Positions 1 through 7,894 of a stretch of 39,175 bases of DNA are shown here, in pieces. Position 1 is the stretch's first letter; each line of letters begins with the position of its first letter. A program made the position numbers and the translations under genes. Origin of the DNA: JAUUZQ01 sp964538375 (GTDB lineage: Bacteria > Bacteroidota > Bacteroidia > Bacteroidales > GCA-2748055); NCBI GenBank assembly GCA_964538375.1, contig CAZIFQ010000033.1, forward strand, positions 1-39,175, given 5' to 3'. The notes beneath the pieces are model-generated. The model searched no databases. It worked only from the letters and a program-made list of their open reading frames with translations, and was not told the DNA's origin.

Positions 1-20
1 TTCGATTCCCCTACGGACTA
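1..20 (+). tRNA. 3' end of a tRNA, cut by the window edge
   Basis: The first 20 bases fit the 3' part of a tRNA. A TTCGATT T-loop (1-7) is followed by the 3' half of the T-stem (8-12, CCCCT), the 3' half of the acceptor stem (13-19, ACGGACT) and a discriminator A at 20. CCA is not encoded. The anticodon lies outside the window, so the amino acid cannot be named. A good terminator follows four bases later, which supports a real transcribed RNA ending here. Confidence 0.72.
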
Positions 21-23
21 CAG

Positions 24-53
24 AAAAACCTCCATATTACTTGGGGGTTTTTT
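24..53 (+). terminator. Rho-independent terminator after the partial tRNA
   Basis: The 5' arm AAAAACCTCC (24-33) pairs with GGGGGTTTTT (43-52), with one G-U pair, across a 9-base loop, and a T run follows. It ends the tRNA transcript. It also lies just downstream of the convergent mlaD-like gene that stops at 105. Confidence 0.8.
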
Positions 54-104
54 GTTTTTAACACATGGGGGATACTAAACCAGGTGAGAGCCCACCTCTT
101 CTCC

Positions 105-1142
105 CTACTCTTTCTTCTTCTTTCCTCCTATCTTGATTATCCCACTTCGCTGTATTGCTTCCGCTGCTTCGGTGGCTTCGATGATACCGATATTGAGCCG
201 TTCGATCATTATTTCAAGTGAATCAGCGAATGATGGATCATTGATGAGTAGATTCAGCGCGCTGCTGTCGTTGTTCAAAGCTGCAGTCAGCACCATCAGA
301 TTTTCGGTGGTTGTCTGAAGGTTCTTACTTGTATAGTATAGATTGCTGGTTAAAGTAGTGTCTGTAAATAACTTACTAAAAACCCCTTCTCCACTATTGA
401 TCATAGTGGTTATTTCCGAGAGATTGGAGGCAATCTGATCAATGTTCTGTCCGGCTGTATTCATATCGGAAGACAGGGTTGTATCTGCAAACAATTTTCC
501 AACTACTCCCTCTCCCCGACTAATCTTCTCAGAAATTATATTAAAATTCTCGGTGATTTTAGCAAAGTTAAGTAAGGTCTTGTCGAGTGCGGTTGTAATG
601 GACGTATCTGTAAATAATTTTCCGAAAACACCGTCTCCCCTGTTGATCTTTCGCGTGATGGAGGCAAGTTCGCTGGAGACAATTCCAATATCTTCACTCA
701 CACTGTTGACCTCCCTGATGATATCGTCGATTTCAACCTGTTCAATGGTTTCAAGTGTGTCATTCTCTGCTAAAGTACCTCCTAACACGTCTCCCGGTAA
801 TACCTTAACCACTTTAGCTCCCATTAAACCCTGGCTCCCAATGATAACCTTTGAATCCTTATGAATATGACTGAATTGTTCCTTGTCAATGCTAATTGTA
901 ACAAGTACCTGGTTGTTTCCAGTAAATTCCAGGCCGCTTACTGTCCCAATATCAATTCCCGACATTCTGACTTTATCTCCTTCCTTCAAGCCCTTTACAT
1001 CGTTGAATATGGCACTAATTTTAGCGGGACTTCCAAAAATATATTCCTTCTGACCAATAAGGTAGATAGCTATGATGAAGAGGAGTATACCAAGAATAAC
1101 AAATACTCCGACGATAATGTTTCTGCGTTGTCTTTCTTTCAC
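105..1142 (-). CDS. mlaD: MlaD/MCE-family lipid-transport substrate-binding protein
   Basis: This is a 345-residue periplasmic component of an Mla-type phospholipid transporter. One N-terminal membrane anchor (about 9-29) is followed by a single MCE domain (about 38-118) and a long helical or coiled-coil tail. MCE proteins form hexameric rings that pass lipids between the inner and outer membrane with MlaE and MlaF. The tail holds three near-identical repeats of a GxGVxxKLFxDT unit, and the protein ends in a GGKKKKE basic tract. The start is GTG (1140-1142); no better ATG fits the membrane anchor. It is third in the mlaE-mlaF-mlaD order, 128 bp after mlaF. The family call is strong; the symbol is by analogy. 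Confidence 0.88.
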   Translation of the reverse strand: MKERQRRNIIVGVFVILGILLFIIAIYLIGQKEYIFGSPAKISAIFNDVKGLKEGDKVRMSGIDIGTVSGLEFTGNNQVLVTISIDKEQFSHIHKDSKVIIGSQGLMGAKVVKVLPGDVLGGTLAENDTLETIEQVEIDDIIREVNSVSEDIGIVSSELASITRKINRGDGVFGKLFTDTSITTALDKTLLNFAKITENFNIISEKISRGEGVVGKLFADTTLSSDMNTAGQNIDQIASNLSEITTMINSGEGVFSKLFTDTTLTSNLYYTSKNLQTTTENLMVLTAALNNDSSALNLLINDPSFADSLEIMIERLNIGIIEATEAAEAIQRSGIIKIGGKKKKE

Positions 1143-1270
1143 AATAGATAATTTTAAATTAAGTACCTGAAATATTTATAGTATAATTTCTCTATTTAGA
1201 AGATTTGCATATATTCCCTCACAATAGATATTTTAATATATATGTTAGGCGAATGTTCACCAGATCAGCA

Positions 1271-2011
1271 TTATTTAAAAAATAGTTTAACATTTTCATC
1301 CTTACTGGCTTTAAGAACATTAAACGTTCCTTCGGAGATGATCTTCCCGTCATTCATGATCAACATTCGATCACTGGTCCGCTTCGCACATTTTATATCG
1401 TGTGTAATTATTATTGAAGAGGTTTTGTATTTTTCCTTTACCTCCATAATTAATTCAAGAATAGATTCCCCGGTAAACGGATCCAATCCCGTTGTGGGTT
1501 CATCATAGATAATCATTTCAGGGGAGAGCATCAATGTTCTTGCCAATCCCGCTCTCTTTTTCATGCCTCCGGATAATTCAGCAGGCCAAAGGTCCCTGGC
1601 ATCTTCCAATCCAACACTTTCGAGGTTATAAGAAACCATGTCTTCCAATTCGCTGTCAGACAATTTTCTGAGCTTTGGATTGCGTTTTGCCGGAAAGAGA
1701 AGATTTTCACTAACCGTCATTGAATCATACATAGCTCCTTCCTGAAAGAGGTAGCCAATTCGGTTTCGAACATGGTTAAGTTCAACTTCGCCACAATTGA
1801 CAACATCAGTACCAAAAACACTAATATCTCCGTCATCAAGATCCATTAACCTAACTATACACTTCATCACTACGGATTTTCCCGCACCAGACTTCCCAAG
1901 CACAACCAGGTTTTCCCCGGAATATAACGACAAGCTTATTCCTTTGATCACTTCTTTGTCATCAAACGATTTGTGCAAATTGTTAATATGTAAAATTCTC
2001 TCTTTATCCAC
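1271..2011 (-). CDS. mlaF: Mla-type ABC transporter ATP-binding protein
   Basis: This 246-residue cytoplasmic ATPase powers MlaE-mediated lipid transport. Walker A GKSGAGKS is at 39-46, the Q-loop at Q90, the signature LSGGM at 146-150, Walker B with catalytic Glu (IIYDE) at about 167-171, and the switch His at H204 (ITHD). Signature residues followed by KKRAGLAR are typical of MlaF/TTG2A. The start is GTG (2009-2011), inside the last codons of mlaE (8-bp overlap), which suggests translational coupling. Length and motifs are complete. Confidence 0.93.
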   Translation of the reverse strand: MDKERILHINNLHKSFDDKEVIKGISLSLYSGENLVVLGKSGAGKSVVMKCIVRLMDLDDGDISVFGTDVVNCGEVELNHVRNRIGYLFQEGAMYDSMTVSENLLFPAKRNPKLRKLSDSELEDMVSYNLESVGLEDARDLWPAELSGGMKKRAGLARTLMLSPEMIIYDEPTTGLDPFTGESILELIMEVKEKYKTSSIIITHDIKCAKRTSDRMLIMNDGKIISEGTFNVLKASKDENVKLFFK

Positions 2012-2795
2012 GAGGAAAATTTATTAGTAAATCCGCCAGTTGTACGGCGAGCAAATCCAATAAGAAAATAACAAGTGATGATGCAACTACTGCTGCATTA
2101 GCAGCCTTACCAACTCCTTCAGTACCTCTCCCGGAATTATAACCCATATAGCAACTTATTAGTCCAATGAAAAAACCAAAGAAAATGGATTTAATGGTTG
2201 CTGGAGATATATCTCTAAAGAAAAACTCGCTGAATGCCCTGGTATAGAATAGCTGAAATGAAATCCCTGTATAGGCCTTCAATCCAATAAATGATCCCAT
2301 AAAAGCAAGAAAGTCACCAAAAAAAATGAGTAATGGCAACATCACAGTAGTAGCTGAAACCCTCGATACCACCAAAAAATTAAAGGGTTTCGTGGCAGAG
2401 ACTTCCATAGCATCTATCTGGTCTGATACTCTCATTGAACTAAGTTCAGCACCGATGCCCGATCCAACCTTTCCGGCAAAGATCAAGGCAAACATCACTG
2501 GCCCAAGTTCTGTCACAATAGAAATAAACACCAGGTTGGGCATCCATGACTCTGCTCCCAGTCCTGCTACAATAGGACGAATCTGAATGGTTAGTACAAG
2601 CCCAAGAATTAAAGCTGTTATACCAATGAGCAATAAGGACTGATACCCGACTTTGTAGCATTGATTTATAAACTCCCTTCCTTCAAAGCGATAGCGAAAA
2701 ATGTACTTAAAAAACCTACCGGTAAATTTGGCAATACCTCCAACTTCATGGAAAAATTGCCTTGTGCTAAACTGTATATGGGTTTTATATGCCAT
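2004..2795 (-). CDS. mlaE: Mla-type ABC transporter permease (MlaE family)
   Basis: This is a 263-residue inner-membrane permease with the MlaE/TTG2B hallmark regions: FxGxVLxIQ-like first helix (LILGLVLTIQIRP), a central GPVMFALIFAGKVGSGIGAEL-type segment (about 99-117), and MRVSDQIDAMEV just after. About five to six hydrophobic segments are visible, with a basic amphipathic N-terminal stretch. It is first in the operon mlaE-mlaF-mlaD and would form the dimeric lipid channel. ATG start at 2793-2795. The promoter must lie in 2796-3088; no clear box was found there. Confidence 0.93.
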   Translation of the reverse strand: MAYKTHIQFSTRQFFHEVGGIAKFTGRFFKYIFRYRFEGREFINQCYKVGYQSLLLIGITALILGLVLTIQIRPIVAGLGAESWMPNLVFISIVTELGPVMFALIFAGKVGSGIGAELSSMRVSDQIDAMEVSATKPFNFLVVSRVSATTVMLPLLIFFGDFLAFMGSFIGLKAYTGISFQLFYTRAFSEFFFRDISPATIKSIFFGFFIGLISCYMGYNSGRGTEGVGKAANAAVVASSLVIFLLDLLAVQLADLLINFPRG

Positions 2796-3026
2796 TATTA
2801 TTGAAGGATCAACTTTAAAGTCAAGTTTAACAATTTATGAAATGTATCGATAATAATTCTAATCAATCTCCACATTTTATAGCAATATCGCATATTCTGA
2901 TCAGAAATAAAAGCGGAATGTGGTTTCTATTGATGTGATCTGATACCCGAAGAGATCCTATTTGTGTCTATCAACACAAATTTTCATCCAACAATAAATT
3001 AAGTAATTTTCACCTATGTCTTGCCA

Positions 3027-3054
3027 TTAAATTTGATTAAATTTGATTAAATTT
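3027..3054. repeat. Short AT-rich tandem repeat (10-bp unit)
   Basis: ATTAAATTTG-like units repeat nearly three times in the gap between the divergent mlaE and lipoprotein genes, about 35-60 bp before the lipoprotein start. This could be a curved or UP-like promoter region or simple slippage. The rest of the 293-bp gap shows no gene. Confidence 0.6.
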
Positions 3055-3088
3055 AACTATTAATTTTTATATAAATCCTTAAATTATT

Positions 3089-3541
3089 ATGAAAAAATTT
3101 AACCTAAGCGCTCTACTGATCATGTTAGCTGCCACTCTACTTATTACAAGTTGTACCTCAACTAACAAAATGATGCGTGAACCCAATGTACGGGTCGAAT
3201 TGCAAAGGGATGATTTCGTACTTTCCGAACAAGTCACAGCTGAAGCAAGTTCAACCAAAATTATTGGAATTGACTGGTCCAGACTATTTAATGTTAAGAC
3301 CGGAAATATAGAAAAGGGAAGCTCAATTAAGATCAATTTTGCCATGGTACCTGTTGTTGGTACGATGATGGCTGGTCAAACTGCAAATTTCGCCTTGTAT
3401 GAATTAATGGAAGCTAATCCCGGATATGACGTCGTTTATTATCCTCAATATGAAACTGTCACAGAGAAACCGCTGGGAGTTGGTATCATATATAATATAC
3501 AAACTGTTACAGTTAAAGCAAGGTTGGGTAAGCTGAAGTAA
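3089..3541 (+). CDS. Small lipoprotein of unknown function
   Basis: This is a 150-residue protein with a lipoprotein signal peptide: a basic N-terminus, a hydrophobic core and lipobox ITSC with Cys at 22. The mature part is short, with a beta-rich first half and a segment MVPVVGTMMAGQTANFALYELM (about 87-108) that could be an amphipathic or membrane-contacting helix. I do not recognise a named family with certainty; it resembles small lipoproteins widespread in Bacteroidota. It stands alone, facing away from the mla operon and ended by a clear terminator. It is probably attached to the periplasmic side of a membrane. Confidence 0.8.
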   Translation: MKKFNLSALLIMLAATLLITSCTSTNKMMREPNVRVELQRDDFVLSEQVTAEASSTKIIGIDWSRLFNVKTGNIEKGSSIKINFAMVPVVGTMMAGQTANFALYELMEANPGYDVVYYPQYETVTEKPLGVGIIYNIQTVTVKARLGKLK

Positions 3542-3571
3542 TGACAAATTGAAAATATAATAGCTAAAAGC

Positions 3572-3606
3572 AAAAGAGGCACTCCAAATGGGATGCCTCT
3601 TTTTTG
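3572..3606. terminator. Terminator between convergent genes
   Basis: A hairpin with arms AAAAGAGGCA-TCC (3572-3585) and GGG-TGCCTCTTTT (3590-3603), one internal mismatch and an AAAT loop is followed by a T run. It ends the lipoprotein transcript. Because the arms start with A-rich sequence it may also serve the oxidoreductase gene arriving on the minus strand. Confidence 0.85.
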
Positions 3607-3610
3607 ATTC

Positions 3611-5077
3611 TTATTTTGGCATTTCTGGTAATTTCCACGGTTCCCTGTAAGTGTGCTTTATCATTTCCGCAGCAAACTCTCTTGCATTCACCGGTTCGGT
3701 CCAGGTTTTATCAAAGGTAGGATGACCATCGTGGATATGGAATCCATCCTTAATGATAGAACGAATAGTTTCATTTTCTCCAATATTGGTAAACTCCATT
3801 TTTTCACCGTCCCACTCCAATTCCTTATGTAAGTTCTGAAGTCTTGTAGCCAGGACACCCATTACCACCATTTCATTAAATGGACCCGTTTCCTTGAAAT
3901 CTGAAACTGCACAAACCCTGTGCTTTGAATCTTCCTTACATGCCCTTACCCAATCCATTTCGTGATTGGTTTCAACCCTGCGCCTGAACTCTGGTGCCAT
4001 GGGAACTCTTCCTGATAATAATATTGGATTCCCTCCTGCGCTATCACAAACCAGTGTATCTTTTGTTCCATGAAAAATCAGTCCATTAGAATGGTTCTTT
4101 CCTTCTGGCCATCCCTTTGGCATCATCGGTCTTAAGCCACCATCGTACCATGTTACCTCCACTTCTGGCAAATTCATTTTCATTCCTGCAGGTGCTTTTC
4201 GCTCCGGGAAAGTAATTTTTACCATCTGTGCATTAGGGGCACATTCATTCAGCAGCATGGTTGAGCTTCCCTGCGTCCTGATTGGATAACCCAGGTGTAG
4301 TCCAAGAAATGCAGGATGCATAATATGACAAGCCATATCTCCAAGTGCACCGGTACCATAGTCCCACCAACCACGCCAGTTCCATGGTGTATAAAGTGAA
4401 TGGTAAGGACGCATTGGTGCCGGACCAACAAAAAGATCCCAGTCGAGTGTTCCAGGTACCGGCATAGGTGGTTCAGGGCGACTGAGCCCCTGTGGCCAAA
4501 TGGGTCGGTCAGAAACAGCATCCACCTTTGTAATGTCTCCAATTTCTCCATTGTGCAACCACTCGATCACCAGGTTGGTATCGTTTCCTGAGGCGCCTTC
4601 ATTTCCCATTTGTGTAGCCACTTTATGTTCTTTGGCCAGGGCGGTCATTAACCTCGATTCATATACTGTGTGGGTAAGAGGCTTTTGCAAATACACATGT
4701 TTTCCCAGGGTCATGGCATGACCTGCAGTAATCGCATGTGTATGATCGGCAGTAGCAATTACTACTGCATCTATTGACTTACCAACTTCATCATACATCT
4801 TGCGCCAATCCTTAAACTTTTGAGCTTTGGGGAAATAGTCAAAAATATGCTGACTGTAACCCCAATCAACATCACACAATGCCACTATGTTTTCTGATTC
4901 CATGTTTTTCAGGTTGATGGCTCCTTTTCCTCCAACGCCGATTCCGGCAATGTTGAGTTTATCACTTGGAGCTTTATGACCGAGGCCGGCGATTACATTA
5001 GATGGAAGTATGGTGAAACCAGCAGTAGTTGCAGCAGCTGTAGCAACAAATCTGCGACGAGATATCTCATTTTTCAT
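3611..5077 (-). CDS. Tat-exported Gfo/Idh/MocA-family oxidoreductase
   Basis: This 488-residue protein begins with a twin-arginine signal (SRRRF at 6-10, then an alanine-rich hydrophobic stretch), so it is probably exported folded with its nucleotide cofactor. A Rossmann fold follows with GIGVGGKG (about 45-52) and the QKPLTH motif that replaces the usual EKP. The C-terminal half matches the Gfo/Idh/MocA dimerisation domain, with many Trp and Gly residues (WNWRGWWDYGTGALGDMACH). Family members act on sugars, inositols or glycosides with NAD(P). The substrate cannot be told here, since no sugar-use genes are nearby. ATG start at 5075-5077 places the RR motif correctly. Confidence 0.9.
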   Translation of the reverse strand: MKNEISRRRFVATAAATTAGFTILPSNVIAGLGHKAPSDKLNIAGIGVGGKGAINLKNMESENIVALCDVDWGYSQHIFDYFPKAQKFKDWRKMYDEVGKSIDAVVIATADHTHAITAGHAMTLGKHVYLQKPLTHTVYESRLMTALAKEHKVATQMGNEGASGNDTNLVIEWLHNGEIGDITKVDAVSDRPIWPQGLSRPEPPMPVPGTLDWDLFVGPAPMRPYHSLYTPWNWRGWWDYGTGALGDMACHIMHPAFLGLHLGYPIRTQGSSTMLLNECAPNAQMVKITFPERKAPAGMKMNLPEVEVTWYDGGLRPMMPKGWPEGKNHSNGLIFHGTKDTLVCDSAGGNPILLSGRVPMAPEFRRRVETNHEMDWVRACKEDSKHRVCAVSDFKETGPFNEMVVMGVLATRLQNLHKELEWDGEKMEFTNIGENETIRSIIKDGFHIHDGHPTFDKTWTEPVNAREFAAEMIKHTYREPWKLPEMPK

Positions 5078-5125
5078 GATGCTTGGATTTAATGTTAGTT
5101 AGAAGCCCTAAGGTATGAAAAATGC

Positions 5126-5150
5126 TGTAGAGACGGGATTCATCGCTTCT
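5126..5150. repeat. Degenerate copy of a dispersed GAGACGcGAT palindrome
   Basis: TGTAGAGACGGGATTCATCG with CTTCT resembles the intact palindrome at 35317-35338 in this window (GTAGAGACGCGATTTATCGCGTCTC), with a few mismatches. It looks like a decayed copy of a dispersed intergenic element. Confidence 0.65.
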
Positions 5151-5249
5151 ATAAAAAGTAAATATTTCCCGTCTTTCTGAACTTATTTCAAAAACTGCGA
5201 ATTAATACATTTAGATGAATGAAAACGGATGAAGGAGAATAGTTGGAGG

Positions 5250-5268
5250 CCCTGAAACAAGTTCAGGG
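5250..5268. repeat. Intergenic palindrome CCCTGAA-ACAAG-TTCAGGG
   Basis: A perfect 7-bp inverted repeat with a 5-base loop. It resembles a short palindrome that I recall being common between genes in Bacteroidota. No T run follows, so it is more likely a REP-like unit than a terminator. Confidence 0.6.
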
Positions 5269-5289
5269 AGACGCTCCGAAGGGGATATT

Positions 5290-5329
5290 GAGTCAATGAG
5301 GTAATGAGTCAATGAGTCAATGAGTCAAT
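5290..5329. repeat. Microsatellite, five 8-bp GAGTCAAT units
   Basis: Five head-to-tail 8-bp units read GAGTCAAT, GAGGTAAT, then three perfect GAGTCAAT, ending 8 bp from the selD stop codon. The array could vary in copy number by slippage. No gene was found in this 260-bp gap. Confidence 0.9.
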
Positions 5330-5337
5330 AGCTTAGG

Positions 5338-6375
5338 TTAAAGCACTTCGATAATTTGTTTATCTTTTTTCGTTAACACACCAATTGAAACAGCATCAAT
5401 CCCCTTTCCCTTAAAGACTTCCTCTACTTCATCTAGAGCCGTTTCTTCCACAGCTACCAACAATCCACCACTGGTTTGAGGGTCACAGAGAACATAACGC
5501 CAGTTTTCGTCTGCCAGGTGTGTGTTTTCACTTACATTGTTCCAGTTGGTGTGTGTGGCACCGGGCATGCTACCTTGTTCAATGTATTCTTCAATACAAT
5601 CTATCTTAGGAATTTTGTCATATTCTATAAGTGCAGATAAGTTGCTTCCCTCACACATTTCAGTAAGATGCCCGAGAAAGCCAAAGCCAGTGACATCTGT
5701 CATGGCTTTCACTCCCTGTATACCTGACAATTCTTTTCCAATACTATTTAATTGCATCATATAATCCGGTGCAATCATTGCATGCTTATCTTTAAGAATT
5801 CCTCTTTTTTGCGCAGTAGTAAGTACTCCAACACCAAGTGGTTTGGTAAGATATAAACGACAACCTTCTGTAGCAGTGTCATTTCGCTTCAGTCCATCAA
5901 GAGTTACCTTCCCAGTAACAGCCAGTCCAAAAATCGGCTCCGGGCTGTCTATACTGTGACCGCCGGCAAGAGCTATCCCAGCCTCTTTGCATGCTGCTCT
6001 ACCACCATCCATTACAACGCTAGCTATTTCTGCCGGTAACTTATCAATGGGCCAGCCAAGAATCGCAATGGCAATAAGGGGAGTGCCACCCATGGCATAA
6101 ATATCACTGATCGCATTTGCTGCAGCGATCTTTCCAAAAGTAAAAGGGTCATCGACTATTGGCATAAAGAAATCTGTCGTGCTGATGATGGCAGAACCAT
6201 CTTCCATGTCGTAAACAGCGGCATCATCACGACTGGCATTACCAACTATAAGTCGCTTATCTTCAATTGATTTTATATCTCCATCTAATACTTTACTTAA
6301 AATATCCGGAGCTATCTTACATCCACAACCAGCGCCATGACTAAACTGTGTTAGCCGAATTTTATTCTCATTCAT
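5338..6375 (-). CDS. selD: Selenide, water dikinase (selenophosphate synthetase)
   Basis: This 345-residue enzyme makes selenophosphate from selenide and ATP, the selenium donor for tRNA 2-selenouridine and, where present, selenocysteine. The N-terminus GAGCGCKI carries the catalytic Cys17 and Lys20, with the same numbering as the E. coli enzyme. Further family motifs are DDAAVY, STTDFFMPIVDDP, the Asp/Gly-rich ATP and metal site AGGHSIDSPEPIFGLAVTG, and CDPQTSGGLL near the end. The catalytic position is Cys, not Sec. It follows mnmH by 74 bp on the same strand, and the pair forms a complete pathway for selenouridine. ATG start, full length. Confidence 0.97.
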   Translation of the reverse strand: MNENKIRLTQFSHGAGCGCKIAPDILSKVLDGDIKSIEDKRLIVGNASRDDAAVYDMEDGSAIISTTDFFMPIVDDPFTFGKIAAANAISDIYAMGGTPLIAIAILGWPIDKLPAEIASVVMDGGRAACKEAGIALAGGHSIDSPEPIFGLAVTGKVTLDGLKRNDTATEGCRLYLTKPLGVGVLTTAQKRGILKDKHAMIAPDYMMQLNSIGKELSGIQGVKAMTDVTGFGFLGHLTEMCEGSNLSALIEYDKIPKIDCIEEYIEQGSMPGATHTNWNNVSENTHLADENWRYVLCDPQTSGGLLVAVEETALDEVEEVFKGKGIDAVSIGVLTKKDKQIIEVL

Positions 6376-6449
6376 AATTGGATATCATCATTTAAAAAAT
6401 AAGCCGCAAAGTTACATAAAGAAGAGACAAAGAACGAAACGTAACTAAA

Positions 6450-7478
6450 CTATTTATCCTGGAGACTGCCTACTAGCAAATCGGCATTATGCCGGGCATC
6501 AATATTCGACGATTCTACAATAACAACTTTCTCTTCATCCCTGCGTTGTAATCCCCTGAGGTAAAATTTATCATAGTAATCCAGGGTTATTAAGGCGGTT
6601 TCATAATAATTTCCTTTCGCCAGGTGGTCCAACGCTTCAGAGGCCCTCAATCCTCCCAACTTTTTTGATATTCTCTGTATTGCAGCTGCCAGTCCTTCCC
6701 TATCGCAAGCTGCATATTCCTTCACAAGAATTTCAGCACGTTTCTCCTTTGGCATTTTCAAAAACCAAACCTTGCTGTCCCGCATTCTTGAAAACAGGTT
6801 CTCCGGAATATTTATTCTCCCGATATTGCTACTTTCATCCTCGAGCCATATGGGTTTAGATAAATCCAGATCCTTCCATTTCCAATATATAAGGTTGGCA
6901 AAATGCTCGGTTGTAGGTTGCTTTTCCTGACCAATTCCGCCAAAGGCAGATCCTTTATGATTTGCAAGCCTTTCCAGGTCAATAACCTGGTGACCCGATT
7001 TATCCAGCATCTCCAGTATCCTGGTTTTTCCGGTTCCGGTATACCCGCCAAGCACAAATATTTCTGATGGCTTATCGAAGGCCTCCACGGCAAAATTTCT
7101 ATACCCTTTATACCCATTTTCAATTACATTCACCTCCGCAAAGCCATTTTCATGCAGATGCTCAGCGAATGCCTTACTTCTCTTGCCTCCTCTCCAACAA
7201 TAAACTGCCAACTTACCATACGGAGCAACTTCTTTCGCAGCAGAAATAAAATAATCAAGCTTTGGATTTACATACTTATAGCCCAGGTCAATGGCCTTTT
7301 GCTGAGATTGCTTTTTATAGACTGTCCCCACATGTGCGCGCTCCTCATTTGAAAAAAGCGGGATATTGAATGAGCCAGGTATATGTCCGTTCTCATACTC
7401 AGCCGGAGTACGAACGTCAACAACAGGAAGTTCTTGCTTAAAATTCAATAACTTTTCAAATGGCAAACGATCTATCAT
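6450..7478 (-). CDS. mnmH: tRNA 2-selenouridine synthase
   Basis: This 342-residue enzyme (also called SelU/YbbB) replaces the 2-thio sulfur of wobble uridine in certain tRNAs with selenium, using selenophosphate from SelD. A rhodanese domain (about 10-130) carries the active-site Cys94 in YCWRGGKR. A P-loop domain follows with Walker A GYTGTGKT (145-152). The rest matches the family in length and order. ATG at 7476-7478 is preceded by a good AGGAG Shine-Dalgarno. A TATATTTG box reads on the minus strand from 7499 to 7492. It is probably transcribed with selD just downstream. Confidence 0.96.
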   Translation of the reverse strand: MIDRLPFEKLLNFKQELPVVDVRTPAEYENGHIPGSFNIPLFSNEERAHVGTVYKKQSQQKAIDLGYKYVNPKLDYFISAAKEVAPYGKLAVYCWRGGKRSKAFAEHLHENGFAEVNVIENGYKGYRNFAVEAFDKPSEIFVLGGYTGTGKTRILEMLDKSGHQVIDLERLANHKGSAFGGIGQEKQPTTEHFANLIYWKWKDLDLSKPIWLEDESSNIGRINIPENLFSRMRDSKVWFLKMPKEKRAEILVKEYAACDREGLAAAIQRISKKLGGLRASEALDHLAKGNYYETALITLDYYDKFYLRGLQRRDEEKVVIVESSNIDARHNADLLVGSLQDK

Positions 7479-7574
7479 TTCTCCTGTTTTTCAAATATAA
7501 ATTCTGCGTTTATCCGCGAACCACTTCAACAATTTTTGGCAATACGATCTAGTAATCTACCCATGTTAAATTGT

Positions 7575-7742
7575 TTACAAAGTATCCAGGTACTCAGCCG
7601 CTGCCTGGGGATATAATGAAAAGAAATCAGCTCCGATTTTATCGCAATATTCTTGAGTTACAGGAGGGGTTGGTGTTGCCTTATCGGCTTTACCTTTCTC
7701 AACACAAACAGATAATTGTTTGAATAATTCTTCTTTAGTCAT
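7575..7742 (-). CDS. Small orphan protein, 55 residues
   Basis: An open frame from ATG (7740-7742) to TAA (7575-7577) encodes a 55-residue protein starting MTKEELFKQL. It is Lys/Glu rich with a conspicuous ATPTPP turn (22-27) and two Cys (13, 33). The pattern LSxCVEKGKxxKxxPxPP recalls the N-terminal helical region of corrinoid (B12-binding) methyltransferase proteins, so it may be a free-standing domain or a remnant, but this is only a resemblance. It fills most of the 416-bp stretch between mnmH and the regulator. No RBS decides the start. Confidence 0.5.
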   Translation of the reverse strand: MTKEELFKQLSVCVEKGKADKATPTPPVTQEYCDKIGADFFSLYPQAAAEYLDTL

Positions 7743-7845
7743 AATTGATTAGTTAACTCGGTAAAAATATAGAAATATATCTATTTTTTAACACTCAAAC
7801 TTATGTATTATCCATGAATGGATCACATAAAAATAATTTTATATA

Positions 7846-7874
7846 TTGATGGCAAGTAAGATTTTGTAAGTTTA
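7846..7874 (+). promoter_or_regulatory. Possible Bacteroidota-type promoter for the HMA/AraC regulator
   Basis: TTG at 7846-7848 and TAAGTTTA at 7867-7874 are 18 bp apart, close to the TTG-N19-TAnnTTTG pattern with one mismatch in the -7 box. It would start RNA about 15 bp before the proposed TTG codon. Weak evidence. Confidence 0.35.
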
Positions 7875-7894
7875 CTTTTTCAAAGTTTCAATTT

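Noticed and set aside
442..864. A 140-residue open frame on the plus strand inside mlaD.
   Set aside because: It is antisense to a clear MCE gene, low complexity and Ser/Pro-rich, as expected of a shadow frame.
5290..5329. Possible CRISPR-like array.
   Set aside because: Units are only 8 bp with no spacers; it is a microsatellite.
6316..6327. Selenocysteine codon in selD.
   Set aside because: The catalytic position reads as an ordinary Cys codon, with no in-frame TGA.
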